Of a DNA stretch of 64,000 nt, positions 1 through 12,855 are shown one piece after another (the first letter of the stretch is position 1; the number at the start of each line of letters is the position of its first letter). This DNA is from Bugulina stolonifera. Its lineage: Eukaryota > Bryozoa > Gymnolaemata > Cheilostomatida > Bugulidae. The stretch covers positions 11,936,233-12,000,232 of the forward strand of contig OW285188.1 in NCBI GenBank assembly GCA_935421135.1, given 5' to 3'. The notes beneath the pieces were generated by a model. That model saw only the letters and a program-made list of their open reading frames with translations, ran no database searches and was not told where the DNA came from. A program made the translations under genes and the position numbers.

Positions 1-476
1 TCACACTGTCCTTGTTGGGATGGGTTGCCCTACCGATAGACTTAAGTAATGTCTTGTTTTGCATAAGTTTGGTTAAACCTGCATATAATTAGTTATATTG
101 GAATTGTCTTACCTTTTTTTCTAAGTTGGAATAGTAGGTGTCCATTTCTTTGCTTTGGTTGCTTTGTTATGTATCCACCTTATCAGCAGATGATGTCTAC
201 AGCCATTATATGACACATTTATTTGACTTGCAGATACCTTCATATGTATGTCAAGTAAAGTATTTGTTGTTCTGTTGGAACCATGTCTACCCATTGTTCA
301 CATTTGTATACTTTGAAGTTAATTAAATTTCTCTCTAACCTATCTATCATCCCAAGTATTATGTTAGTTATACATGTAGTACTGAATGAATTGTTGCTGC
401 TTTAAATATGCCAGCCTTGTTTTGATGTGACACTGTTACTGTGTTTCATGGGTGTCTTACCTCGTATTATTCACAG
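1..476 (+). other. upstream intron of the SPT6 gene (no exon recognised)
   Basis: This stretch lies before the first recognisable SPT6 exon. It is AT-rich, with short reading frames only, and ends in a usable acceptor (ttcacag) at 476. The peptide expected just upstream in SPT6 proteins (the segment around GPKVFMNCAGFLKID in vertebrates) is not found in any frame, so the preceding exon must lie left of the window. Confidence 0.6.
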
Positions 477-3400
477 CACAGAGGAATATACAGACGTGCT
501 GGATGCCTCACGTGTTCACCCTGAGACGTATGAGTGGGCGAGGAAGATGGCCATTGATGCCTTAGAATATGATGATACAGCAGAGGATTCTAACCCTGCT
601 GCTGCTTTGGAGGTAATAAGTCTACTGGGTAGAAAGTTGATCCATATAATGGTACTGTCGATGGTGTGCAGGGGGAGATTACTATTAGAACTGTTGATAA
701 GCATGATTTAATAGAAGAAATGTAAATTGTTGGCTATTAAATTCTGTCTGACAAAAGCACAACACTTATATTGGTTTTTTTTTTGTGTTTTTTGTTTTGC
801 ATATTTTGTACAGTTGGCTTTTATTTGAGTTTTATCTTTAAAATGAATTGCAAAGAGTTGAATGCAGATTGAACTCTATGTTATATCATGTAGGTATTGA
901 CTGCTATATACAATTTCTGCATTGCCTTCGCCCCAATGGTGTATTATATAAATGGTTTTCTTCACCCACACGACATGTCGTTATGTAGGAGATCCTAGAA
1001 AAACCAGAACGGCTGAGAGATCTGGATCTGGAAGCATTCAGTGTAGAGTTGGAGAGGCAGGGGTATGGTCAGAAGTTAACCACTCTATACGATATCAGAG
1101 CTGAGCTCAACTGCAGGTATAAAGATACAAGAACTGCATATAAGACAATAGAAATGGTGGAGAGGTTTAATATGCTCACCAAGGAGACCCCGGCCACTCT
1201 ATATATTGGTAAGAGACAACTCCAACATATCAAAGAGACTGTGGCATCTGTTCTGATTATTGATTTAAAACCAATCATATAGCAGATTTTGCTGAGATAG
1301 AGAAGCAAGCCTACTGTGTCATTTGTTTAGTATCTAAAATAGCAAACTGAATTCATAATTGCTACTCTACATCTACATGTAATATATATTAAACTCAATC
1401 ACACCCTGGGGCTCGTACACATCGATTTACTAGCTCAGTTTTATAACTAAATGACTCCTTCGTCTCATCTTTTCCAAATCTTGAAGTATGCTCATAAATT
1501 ATAGATAGTATACCTGGAGACTAGCTTCACCTAGTAACCTTGGAAGGAAAAACCATTCACATGTGAATCATCTGTTCTCTCTGCAATATAGATTTATCTG
1601 CATCACATAGGTTTCAGAGAATGCTTGTTATATTATATACATGTACAATGTACTATGTTATTAGGATGCCTTTGTTGACTATGAATAATTGGGGATTTAT
1701 ATTTAACCAGATAAAATTCTTAATACCAGCAATTCCATTCGATTTCCTTTATAGTTGATGAACCGATAAGCAGATAATTTGGGTAGATTGTATTTGCCCT
1801 TTTGTTTGGGGAAGCCATATAAATGGTAACCAATCCAGTTTATGGTACCCTGCACCAATTACACTGTCTGCATGGGCATTTATAAAGAACAAATAAATAT
1901 ATACGTAATATACATTCATGTCATAGGTAAAAATTGGTGTGTCTGTACCTGTGCAGGTAAATTGGTGCTCTGTCGGGTGACTAATATCGCTCGGAAGAAA
2001 CCGCAAGGTCAGCAGCTGGACGAAGCTAACCCTGAGAGAAGTGAGGACACGGGTCTATGGGTCTGCCCATTCTGTAGAAAAGACGACTTTTCAGAGATTA
2101 GTGAGGTATGCACACTACTACCTCTCTCCTGTCCAACCTGTGTTTCCATATACGGGTTCAAATAAGTTAATCATGTGCACCACCTACACTGTCCACTCAT
2201 ATAATGCGTATATTATATATTTTCGGTGAAAATTTGATAAATGAGACAAGAATATTGCAATATTGGCAGGATATTTGTTTATGAAATGCTGCATTCCTGT
2301 GTTGTCCAGTGTTTCACATTTTAGCTGGACGCCGAGATTCAAATGAATGTTAGTACATTTGAAATACAGTATAATATATGCATGATATTATTTGTTTCGG
2401 ATTGCAGAGAAAATGCTAAGATATAGAAAAGAAAATATACATAGACATCATTCATTGTTGCAGGTATGGAGCCACTTTGATGCAGGTAGTTGTCCAGGGA
2501 CAGCTATTGGTGTGCGGGTTCGCTTAGAGAACAATCTCAATGGGTTTATACACACTAAGAACTTGAGTGACAAGGAGGTGAGGAACCCAGAGGAAAGAGT
2601 GAAGCCAGGGATGACCTTACATGCGAGAATACTGAAGGTAGATATAGAGAGGTTCCAGGTAGACCTCACCTCTAAGACTTCAGATCTCCTGGACAAGGAA
2701 GACAGGCTAAGGTTAGTCATGACTTCTTGTTTCTGCTTCTCACTTATTTTAAAAAATGGGAGTTTGTCGAGTTTTATCATTTCTTGCCTGGAGCTGTTTA
2801 ATGTATTACATACAACATAATATGTAGTTGGTATGGGTGAACCACACATGAAGTGGTAGATATACTGTGTACAGTATGTGTAGTTAGTCCATGTGAACCA
2901 CATGAAAATGAAAAGAGTTGTTCAAGCTACAGCAAAAACAATAACGCTGGATAGTGAGGAATATGAAATCTGTGTTTGAGTCATTATTATAAATAATATG
3001 CAACTTACAAATTCATGTCATAAAAGTGTAGCCAAATTGTAACTCGATCAACTGGTACACCACCATAATAAAATATTACTTTAACCTTGACCTGGGTATT
3101 TTCAGACCTCCCAAAGATCACTTCTACGATTTTGAGGCTGAAGAAACCGATAAGAAAGCAGAAGAGAAGAAGGAGAAGAGTAAAAAGAGAACTAGTAAGT
3201 ATAATAATAATGTGTGTGTTAGGTATGTATGTCAGTCTGCATGTGTAGTGGGTGCGGTAGAATATACGCTGTAGACTGTCATGCGCGTGTAGTAATATAA
3301 ATACACTCGGGCACATAATAGTAGTGTAATATAATATGTTTATACATTACTCAATATCCATACAGTGTTTGACACCTCACTAGGGCAGGTCAGAAAAATC

Positions 3401-6400
3401 CCAAAATGGAATATTTGCAGTAAGGCTTATTTAAAAGCTGTGAAATATGGGGAAATTTTGATATGCTGTAAGTAGAGAAATATAAATTGCGATCGTATAT
3501 TTTTATTGTGGACCTATACTCTTGTGTCCATGTTCCACAAGCCATTGTCTAATCAACCTATCATATTTTACAGATTTCATCAAGAGAGTGATAGCACATC
3601 CAAGTTTCCGTAACATTGGTTACAAGGAGTGCGAAGTTCTATTAAATAGCCTGGGAGAAGGTGAATGTGTTATCCGTCCATCTAGTAAGGTATGTGTGTA
3701 ATACAGGTAGTCTGGTGATACAATAGTTAGTTAGCTGGGTGTCAGTAGTCAACTATACCCATGTGAGAATCAATGAGCTGCTTTACAATGCAGTTTCAGG
3801 TACTTTTGAAATGTTCATTATCTCGTGAAGTGATAGCACTGGTATTGCCTCTGTACGAACTCTGTCTTCACATCCCGTTATTCACTTTGTTAAGCAAATT
3901 AGCAGAATTTAGTACTTTGACATAACTGGCTTAGAAATTATTTATTGTTATGTGGTACCTCCACGTGGTATATACCCCCTTTCAAACCATAGCTAGATGC
4001 ATTACTATGTATATGTACATGTAGCTATCAATATGTACCCTCAAATTCTAAAATTGTAAATTATGTGTAACCATTGCCACCAAGTAGTTAACTATCAGAG
4101 TTTTTATGGCATTTCCTGGTTCTACATAGTACATACTTTAGCTATTGAGTATGTTCATGCTAACCTGTCTACACATATTGTTGTACTTACTTTATGTCCC
4201 TATTGTGTATGTTATCTATTGGCTCCTGTAAAGTGGAATGGATTAATATGTTGTGTACGCTGTTGCTGTTTCATCTTGCAAATGTTCCACTCACTTCAAT
4301 GGTCTTTTCCTGCATGCAAATTTATTTATGAAATGAAATTGATTACCTACGTGTATTTAGTTTTTTCTTCTCTAATGATACCTATTCAGTATATTCATGT
4401 ATGGCATTAATGTTGAAATATATTCTATTCCATTGTGTTAATGCAATCACATGTTTGTTATCTATAATGGTGATATTTACAGGGTCCTGACAGACTCACA
4501 CTCACTTGGAAGTTGGCACCAGAGATTTATTCTCATGTTGACATAAAGGAAGAAGGAAAGGAGAATTCATTTTCACTGGGGAAAACCCTTTTCATTGGCA
4601 CCGAGGAGTTTGAAGACCTCGATGAAATTATATGTAAGTAATTTACAAAAGCTGGAAGACCAACACATGAATTTATCTTCATATTCTGTGAAACATGCAT
4701 GTTCAACACTAAACTAAACTACATAGCATAGAGCATGATTATAATAACCAGGACTTACATGAAGGTACATGATTGTAATATAGTCTGTGTACAAGGTGAT
4801 ACCTTCAGAATAAATATAAGAAGACGTGCGCTCTACTATATTCAACTGCCAGCTGTTATACCTCCTTGTCTCTCATTTAAAAAAAATAATTACTATTTGA
4901 ATGAGTCAGTTGCAGTCTATTTATTCCTGATCAAATTCAGCTCAAAGATAACATAAATATGTGTCAATGCTGGTTAAAATAATATTTGGCTTGTTTTACT
5001 CTGTGTAGGGAGGGGTTGTATTGGTATACTAAAACAAGACCTCTACAAAATCCATTTGCTATTAAAATAATAATTTATGAATGTACAATGCAATATCTAT
5101 ATCCTATAATATAATAATATTATGTATATTTAATGGTTGGCAGAAAGGTGTGCTGGTGTCACCCTAAGCCATGTGCCACCCTATAAATATCCATCCTGGT
5201 CAATGCAATGTGTCTGTAAATATGTGTCAGAGAGAAGCCTCATCTTGTCTTATATGGTGGCTAACAGATGTCAAGCTGTTGTTATGCAGATTCACTGTCA
5301 ACAATGAAATGTGTCATTAATGCCACTCTAATTACATATAAATCTATATATAACCCTCTTCTCCCTTGCTTCCCTTCTAGCCCGCTTTCTCAATCCCATG
5401 GCTGCCCTGGCTAGGGAGATTCAGTCCTACAAATATTATGTGGAGGACTCTGCTGGAGGTAACCGAGAAATTATGGACCAGAAAGTTCATGAGGAGAAGA
5501 AGAAGGCACCCGCTAGGTCAGTCACTGCGAGAGATTGCATTACATTACTTGATTTTTACAGCCATTTATTTATTTAAGATATTCATTGGTGGTAACCAAA
5601 TGTGGTAGGCCTACATTATAGATTTTGAGAGGTGCTTCTTAAATGTAGGCCTAAAACTTTTAATGTAAGTTAAGTCTGTATATTATCATTCTGCAGGATT
5701 CCATACTTCTTCTCAACGTCGAAAGATTTACCCGGAAAATTCATGCTCTCCTATATGCCGAGAGATAGGACGGTGCATGAGTTTGTTACAGTAACACATG
5801 AGGGACTGAGGTTTAGGGGGCAGGTGTTCCCTACCCTCAACACCTTAGTAAAATGGTTCAAGGAACATTTCCGAGACCCAATACCACAGAAGCTAGTCAC
5901 TCCATCACAAGCTACACCACGTATGTCTGTTAATATTAGTTATTATATTATATTGTACAATAGATGTCAGTTATGTATCATATAAGCTGTATTATATTCG
6001 TTGTAGTTGTATTAACTGTCTTGCTCTTGCAAGCCTAGCAGGAAACGACACAGTTGTTAATAATGTTTTGCTTAAATTGTACATCTGTTGTCATATATAC
6101 ATTGTACATGTATTAATGTTCACGTTGTTCAGAATCATGTTTTATTTGAATGTGATTGGAGGAGTATATATAATGCTGTTTATCCTGTGTTGCAAATGAA
6201 GGGCTTGTCTTATCTACCTTTCATTTTACTATGGTTTGTTACTTTTAAGCAAAGTATGAGAAGATATTTAGCCTACACTCTCTATTCACATTATCATGTA
6301 TTTTAGGGATGGGTCCTCCTACATTCCGTACACCTGGTGCTACTCCCGCTTACAGCACTGCCAGAGGTGCATCTTCCACTTATCCATATGGAGTAAGTAG

Positions 6401-7284
6401 CTCAGCCTAATCGCTCCTATATCACAGATACCTTTCCGTTGTTGCTAGTTTTGAACATAGTGATTGCCTTGCACTCCTGTTCTGACTCCTTTAGAACAAT
6501 TACTGGTCCTGTACACGTGTTGTATCGATGTATTGAACTATGGGATAATGTGAAACATTGCATTTGAAACAACTTTTTTATTACATAATGTCAATTGTAC
6601 TATATATGTGATGTTTACAGACTCCTCAAGGCACGCCAATGATGACCCCAGCCTACCACACTACCCCAGGAGCTGGTGGAACGCCCGCCTACAGAGCTAC
6701 TCCCAGACAGGGTATGCCGTTCCCAACACCTGGTGGCAGGGGGACGCCTAGAATTAGTGGAACTCCCCGTAGTGGGCAGACGCCCAGAACCGGTCAAACT
6801 CCCCGTAGTGGGCAGACGCCCAGAACTGGTCAAACTCCCCGTAGTGGGCAGACGCCCAGAATCGGTCAAACGCCCCGTAGTGGGCAGACGCCCAGAAGTG
6901 GTCAAACGCCTCGCAGTGGACAGACCCCACACAGTGGACAAACACCAGGACAAACACCAAGACAATCGGGAACGACTCCACGATATACTAGTGAGTGTTG
7001 ACTGTCATTCATGTCTAAATTCCATCTCTAGTGCTTCAATCTCACCACTTATTCCAAGATGGCACCTGTGCCGTATTTGTGCAACATTACCTGTATTCTT
7101 GATTGTGTATTATGAACACATATCATGAGTATCTCTTATATTTACAGGCTCAGCAAGACCTAATATTACTCCACGTACAAACTCCGATACAGACTGGGGT
7201 AGGATGGCCATCATGTGGGCCAAGGAACAGAAACAAAAGAAACGAGAAAAAGGTGAAGGAACTCCAGGGTATCAGGATAAATAA
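477..7284 (+). CDS. SUPT6H: SPT6 transcription elongation factor, C-terminal half (5' partial)
   Basis: SPT6 is a histone chaperone and elongation factor that travels with RNA polymerase II. Twelve exons can be joined in frame: 477-612, 989-1208, 1957-2105, 2464-2711, 3106-3194, 3574-3689, 4483-4633, 5381-5516, 5697-5920, 6307-6392, 6621-6990, 7148-7284, giving about 686 residues and a TAA stop. In order they encode the segment [16 protein letters not shown], the stretch [20 protein letters not shown], and [14 protein letters not shown]. An S1 domain follows ([11 protein letters not shown] to [11 protein letters not shown]), then the tandem SH2 module. The first SH2 runs from [16 protein letters not shown] and keeps the phosphate-binding Arg in VIRPSSK; the second includes [19 protein letters not shown]. 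The tail is a Thr-Pro-rich repeat region ending [17 protein letters not shown], matching the family's conserved DWGKMAEQWLQEKE end. The identification follows from near-continuous similarity to animal SPT6 as I remember it. The N-terminal acidic region and the YqgF/HhH core start lie outside the window. Confidence 0.95.
6755..6960 (+). repeat. coding minisatellite: hexapeptide (S/T)GQTPR array in the SPT6 tail
   Basis: Within the penultimate SPT6 exon an 18-bp unit is repeated about ten times, encoding [12 protein letters not shown] or IGQTPR. Near-identical DNA repeats (accccgtagtgggcagacgc-like units) show recent tandem expansion. Every unit keeps a Thr-Pro dipeptide, reminiscent of the kinase-targeted C-terminal repeats of SPT5. 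That functional parallel is inference. Confidence 0.9.
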
Positions 7285-10200
7285 CCTAATATATTACACT
7301 ACACGCTAGCTATATAATAATAGTGTAATATATTATATTACTAGCCAGTCGTAGGATTATATAGATATCATGGCAATAATTATACTTCATTTTTATTTCT
7401 TGTGCATAAAAAGCCTAAAAACTATCTCTCATTTTTCTAATGTACTATATTTAATATAAATATACAATATTGTTAAGCTACCTGTTTGAGTACAACATGG
7501 GATGTTGTCGGTTAATGGTATGGTTAAACACTTTTTATTGGCAATGTAAATATATGCATCATTCATTTTTTCAAAACCATAAAATGTATATAATATTATG
7601 GATAATAACAGGAAATATTTTACCGGGTATACTGAATATATTCGTGTGTATGTTATCTTGAATTTTTAATGATCAATTGAGGCATTGAATTAGCATGGTA
7701 TTGTATGCTCGTAAAATGTAATTTTGTCTCTGTTCAAAATAAAGATAAATCAGGAAAAAACTCGGTGAGTTGTTTTAATAGTTGAACAAAATGTTGGTAA
7801 TTTTTATTGCAAAGGTCATCATCAGTAATAAGATTATTTGATTGCATGTGTGGCATGCACTATGGTTGCAAGGTTGTTCTAGAAACCTGGGTCTGCAGAA
7901 ACATAGTTCACCGTAGCCTGATCGAGATTCGGCTAAGCAGGAGCCTGCCACTGCATGTACGTGTATGTTTAGGTCTTCCTTGCATGCCCTTATTATGCTG
8001 GTCACATTTCCATCTGCAAAATGTCAGTTGATGCCGTATATATTGTATCTGTATGTATATGTACATGTAGGTCTGTGAATTGTGAAAATGTAGGTTTGGG
8101 TTCTCCAAAATTTTCTGCAAGTGCTCCTACAAGAATTTTTTACTGTGACAAGAACAGGCTGCATTTCCAGTGGCATAAAGTATGTTTACACTAGCCAAGC
8201 TGATCTCATTTTTGGATATTTCCAATGTCATGTTGATACTAATCAACACTAGGTTAGTGTGGGACTTGTCTATTTTTTTCATCATTTTTTCATGCTGTAA
8301 TAGGAAAACAATATGCACTTGTTACACCTGAACAACCCGCATACTATGGAGGAACTGACCTATGCAAACACTCTTTAACCGCTTACGACTTTCATCAAGA
8401 ATAAGAGAATTCTTACCCATACAAGCAACTTGATTCATCTGAAACACAGTGACCCTTATCATTTCTGCCCATATGTACTTACATAGACAGTAGATCATTG
8501 CTTATATTGACAATGATGACTAATGACTAGAAAACCTTGTATGAGTTATTACCTCTCTTATCCCTCCTCACCCATTTCACGCAAGTTGTAGGACAAGTTC
8601 TTACAGTCAAAGTTGTCTGAAAGACAGGATCTGCACACTTGTTCCCATCCTTCTCTGTGTTGCAAGCATAGCATTGTATGGGTTCTGCAATGAAGCAATT
8701 GTGCTGCCAATTATTGCTGCATGATAGTAGGCCTATTATACATGTAGTATGTCATATTGTGCTACATGTAAACAGGTCTATACTTTACTAAAATGACCAT
8801 GCTTGATGGCAACAAACATGCAAATCATAAAGGGTTTAAGCCTGCCCATGTTTGTCCACAGCATCAGAATACAATAATGCAGTATAATATCTTTCTTATT
8901 AATTCAATTAATTTAATTTTATGCATACTTGCCAAATGATAATTATGCAATTAAGCCATAACCAAAATAATACCCTCTCTAGAAGTTGCTTGCTACGTAC
9001 CTCCTTGCATATTGCATATTCTGACATTTATAGTTGACATATTATTCGGTTAGTGAAGCCAAGTCTGTTGACAGTGAAACGCGTGAGAAATATGTGACTA
9101 ACTTCATATTTCAGTGTTTTCAAGAAATGAATTTTACATGTCAATGAATTTATTAATCAGTGTTCACTTCATATTTCTACTGGTATGCTCATATCGAACA
9201 CAACATATTTTTATTTTTTGCATCAGTTTGTGCTGTGTTGTAGCCATACTTCAAAAACAGTTCAATAGCAAGATATCAAGCGGTTCTAACCATCTTGTGA
9301 GGTTATATTCCACATTCATATCAGAAGTAATTTAATCATTTATACAAGATAACAATAATACATGTAGTTGTGAAAATATTATTTAATATTTTTAATATAG
9401 TACACTAATAGTGATAATGTTTGTAATACAATTGCATGACAAACTGGAATCAATACATATTCTATATAATATAGAAATTTAGCCTGTTCAATTTTCAAGT
9501 TTCAGATATGGGACATGGGTACCCGGATCAAACACTGTCTTATAATAATGTCTATTATATAGTTATTTTCTCAAATTTTACATATTTTATTTATATATAC
9601 TGAGAAATTTAATTAGACACCATGTGCCACATGTCAGGAAACTTTAATTGGCAAACAATTCACCAAACAATATTATATGTCACCTTCTTTTGCCAATTTT
9701 TTAACAATACTGTGATCAACATATTTGCAGTGATATCAAACATTAATATTTGCAGCGTAAAACTGTGTGTATTATCCACTTTATGTAGTTTTATATTTCA
9801 CAACTCAACACGTGAATCTACCTTGTTGTTGACGTTTTGATTAATATTTACACTTAAAATCACTGTTATCCACTCACTACAGATATAATATTGTATTTCA
9901 CCAAAATACTACTACTAATTTATAAAATTATTATACATACTAATTTGTAACTTATTTTTCTACTTTTTGCACCAATTGTATTGAATAATGGTCAATGTAC
10001 AGTGTTCATGCAGATTCAAAAAAATTTTCTTTTTAGAAAAAATCATGTATAGTTTGAAAGCAGCATACCAAAAATGGCATATCATTGATAACATTATTTA
10101 TTTGAAAGTTGATGAATAATTTATATGAATTGATGCTAATTGGCACGGTCTCGTCTACATTAGCTTCCACAGCATAGCTACATGAGGGTGTTACATCAAT

Positions 10201-12855
10201 CAGCATGCAGTGTTATGTCTGATAAAGTCAAAATTCAAAACTGTTGTTATTAACTAGTTCTAACTGGACTCACCGCTCTCAAGGTATGGGTTCATGTTAA
10301 GGGGATCTCTCCCATGATTGGCCGATATAAATTTCACATCATAGTGGTTTACAAATATCCACACACAAATTTGTATTTTAATTAAGGCGTATCCTTTAGC
10401 CATGGTACTAGTCTAGATAATTAAATATTATTTTCTGCTCTGCCCACACAAAATCAGAACTTCTGCGCAAAGTATAACCTAATGGTATGCATTATTGTAT
10501 GCCATACAATGGAAATAACAATCTTCACAGTTTTCTTTACGTATTGAGACCTTTTTTGCGGAATGTTACTATTTTTTCAGTCAAAGTCCTGATTATTGAA
10601 CAATGTATCTAATGACATAAATTATTAAAATTGTCCGCTGTAAAGAATTACAACTAAAATCATTCAACATATTACTTGGATTGGAAGCAAGTTAATTGAA
10701 GAAATGTTTTTTTTCACTTGCTCTAGTTTTAATGTATAGTTGAATAACCAGAGGCCAGGAGAGCAAAAATGAATGTGAACCACTCAAATCAATCTTCTTA
10801 CAGAATTACTATTCAAAATAATTACTGCTTTGACTAACCTTGTTGCTGCCAGCTAGATAATGCTGTGACAAGAGTAAACTCAACAACATATAAAATTGTG
10901 AAAAGTATAAAGTGCTTCAACATTCCTCAGCTGTTCATATTAGTCTCAGCTCTATTAACAACTGATATGCCAATGTTGGGACAAACAGAAAGCTCACCAC
11001 TCAACAAGGCTATAATTACTCAGATATTTGTCATGGTGGCTATACAATGTAACTTCTAACTATACTGGGAGTACATCTATACTTATTGACTATGACATCT
11101 GAAAATCAGAGTTATATGGTTCCATGGGGAAAAGCAATTAATCTACCATTCAGATAGCATTCTCAAGATGTACATGATTCTAAAGTTCATTACTAATGAC
11201 TGTGTAGTTCTTATTGTATAGCTACATGTACATGTATGTGTACCTCTGTAGCAGCAGACTAATGGTATTGGTAAATTGGTATTGCCATCAAAGCAGGCTG
11301 CTAGTGGTTAGGCAAGTAAAATATTATATCCTTTCTGCCCACTTATCATATCAATTTGTAAGAATACTATATCCATGGATATGTACAACTTTTTATAAAA
11401 TACAACAATATTTTATACTGTGATGGGTTTGTGAGCCTTTACTTCTTGGATCACGTAAGTAGCTAATGAAATGTTCAACATAGCTATTCAGCAGTTGCTG
11501 AAAGGGTTATGGGGACAGTTTGGATAAGTTGAATATACTATCATCCTCACTAATAGCCATCCTAATTACATGCATCAATGAGCCTTCCTTCTGTAGTGAA
11601 GACAACACCTGTGTTATTATAATATACTATAGAGAAAGAGCGAGAGAGGACAAGACACACAATACCCAAAGAATTTTTAATAAAACTTTGTAAAAGTTTC
11701 TTTTGAAAAGTGTCAAATATTATATAGGCTTCATTAATAATAAAATTGGAATATAGCAACAGTATTATTTGTGAAATGTTCTTAAATGTGCAATATGTAG
11801 CTAAATCGAAGCCATAATAGTAAGTTAATATGGATTGTATACATACATGTACTTACATTCAGCTAACTATACAAATGTAGGTAGACAGTGTACAATTAAT
11901 GAAGTGCACCTTGTCAGGTTGCTTTAATCAAAATTCATTTACAAGTACATAAATGTAATATATTGTGTATACTTATACAGTGGCCATCTTGTGCAATACG
12001 CATGCTGAAAGATTTGAGGTCCAGAACAAGTGCTTTTAGGCATAGGGAATATGCTACAATCTGCAATAGGCCAACTGTATTTAATATTCATATGCAGTCA
12101 TAGACATGACCATGTACATGCACATGAACATGTACATGTAAATATGTGTAGTTTCCAGTGAAGTTTATTCTGCCTGATCAGCAGTGTGCTATAAAGGAGG
12201 AAACAATTAACAAAGTTTTGAATGGTCAGCGACCCTTCTAAGTAATATCTAATTGACGTTTCGGGATTGTTACAAGACTTCTTATCTCCATTCCCCGTCT
12301 TTTAATAACACATGTAGATGTATGAACACTAGTTATAAGGAGACGAGCACACGGCAAGGTTATATAGACGTCTGGAAATGCAATGTCAAAATTGGAACAA
12401 TGCAGTTTCTGCTAACAAATTATTCATGTGCACGTCTCTCTCTCTCTCTCTTCCAAGTGAATGGAAGTGAATAGCCTGGCATTGTCTGGCCAGCGAACAT
12501 TGAGCTGTGTTATACATACATGTACATGTATACTATACCAGCTGTACCAAGTTGGCTGCGGGTGTAGTAAGGAGTTAGGATTGTCTTCCCTTGACACTAG
12601 CAGGATGTTATATGACATGACACATTCATAGATGATTGATTACTTGCCAATATTGTCCAATGACAGACCACTGCAGTACTTTCCCAAATGCTCTAATATA
12701 ACACCTGACCTGGAGTACAAACAATCATTACCTGTTATGACACTGGAAGTAGGTGCTCCAAGACTTAGAATTGCTCATACCAACAACTTGCTAGCCAGTT
12801 GAAATTTTTGCTTAGATTTTTATTCAATTTCAGAGCTTTAATCTTAAGTCTGAAC
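7285..12855. other. 5.6 kb spacer between SPT6 and Wnt, no gene seen
   Basis: After the SPT6 3' UTR (to about 7760) the sequence is AT-rich. It carries only short unconserved reading frames, scattered TACATGTA-type palindromes (for example 11222-11236 and 12520-12535) and a (CT)n run near 12435-12453. I recognise no protein, tRNA or rRNA on either strand. Part of it may be 5' regulatory DNA for Wnt, but nothing in the sequence proves this. Confidence 0.5.
7738..7743 (+). terminator. probable poly(A) signal of SPT6
   Basis: A canonical AATAAA lies 454 nt after the SPT6 stop and is followed within 30 nt by a GT/T-rich stretch (ggtgagttgtttt). Closer canonical hexamers were not seen. Confidence 0.5.

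Noticed and set aside
6615..7128. Overlapping ORFs on both strands in the SPT6 tail exon
   Set aside because: They are shadow frames of the 18-bp coding minisatellite; only the TPR-repeat frame joins the neighbouring SPT6 exons.
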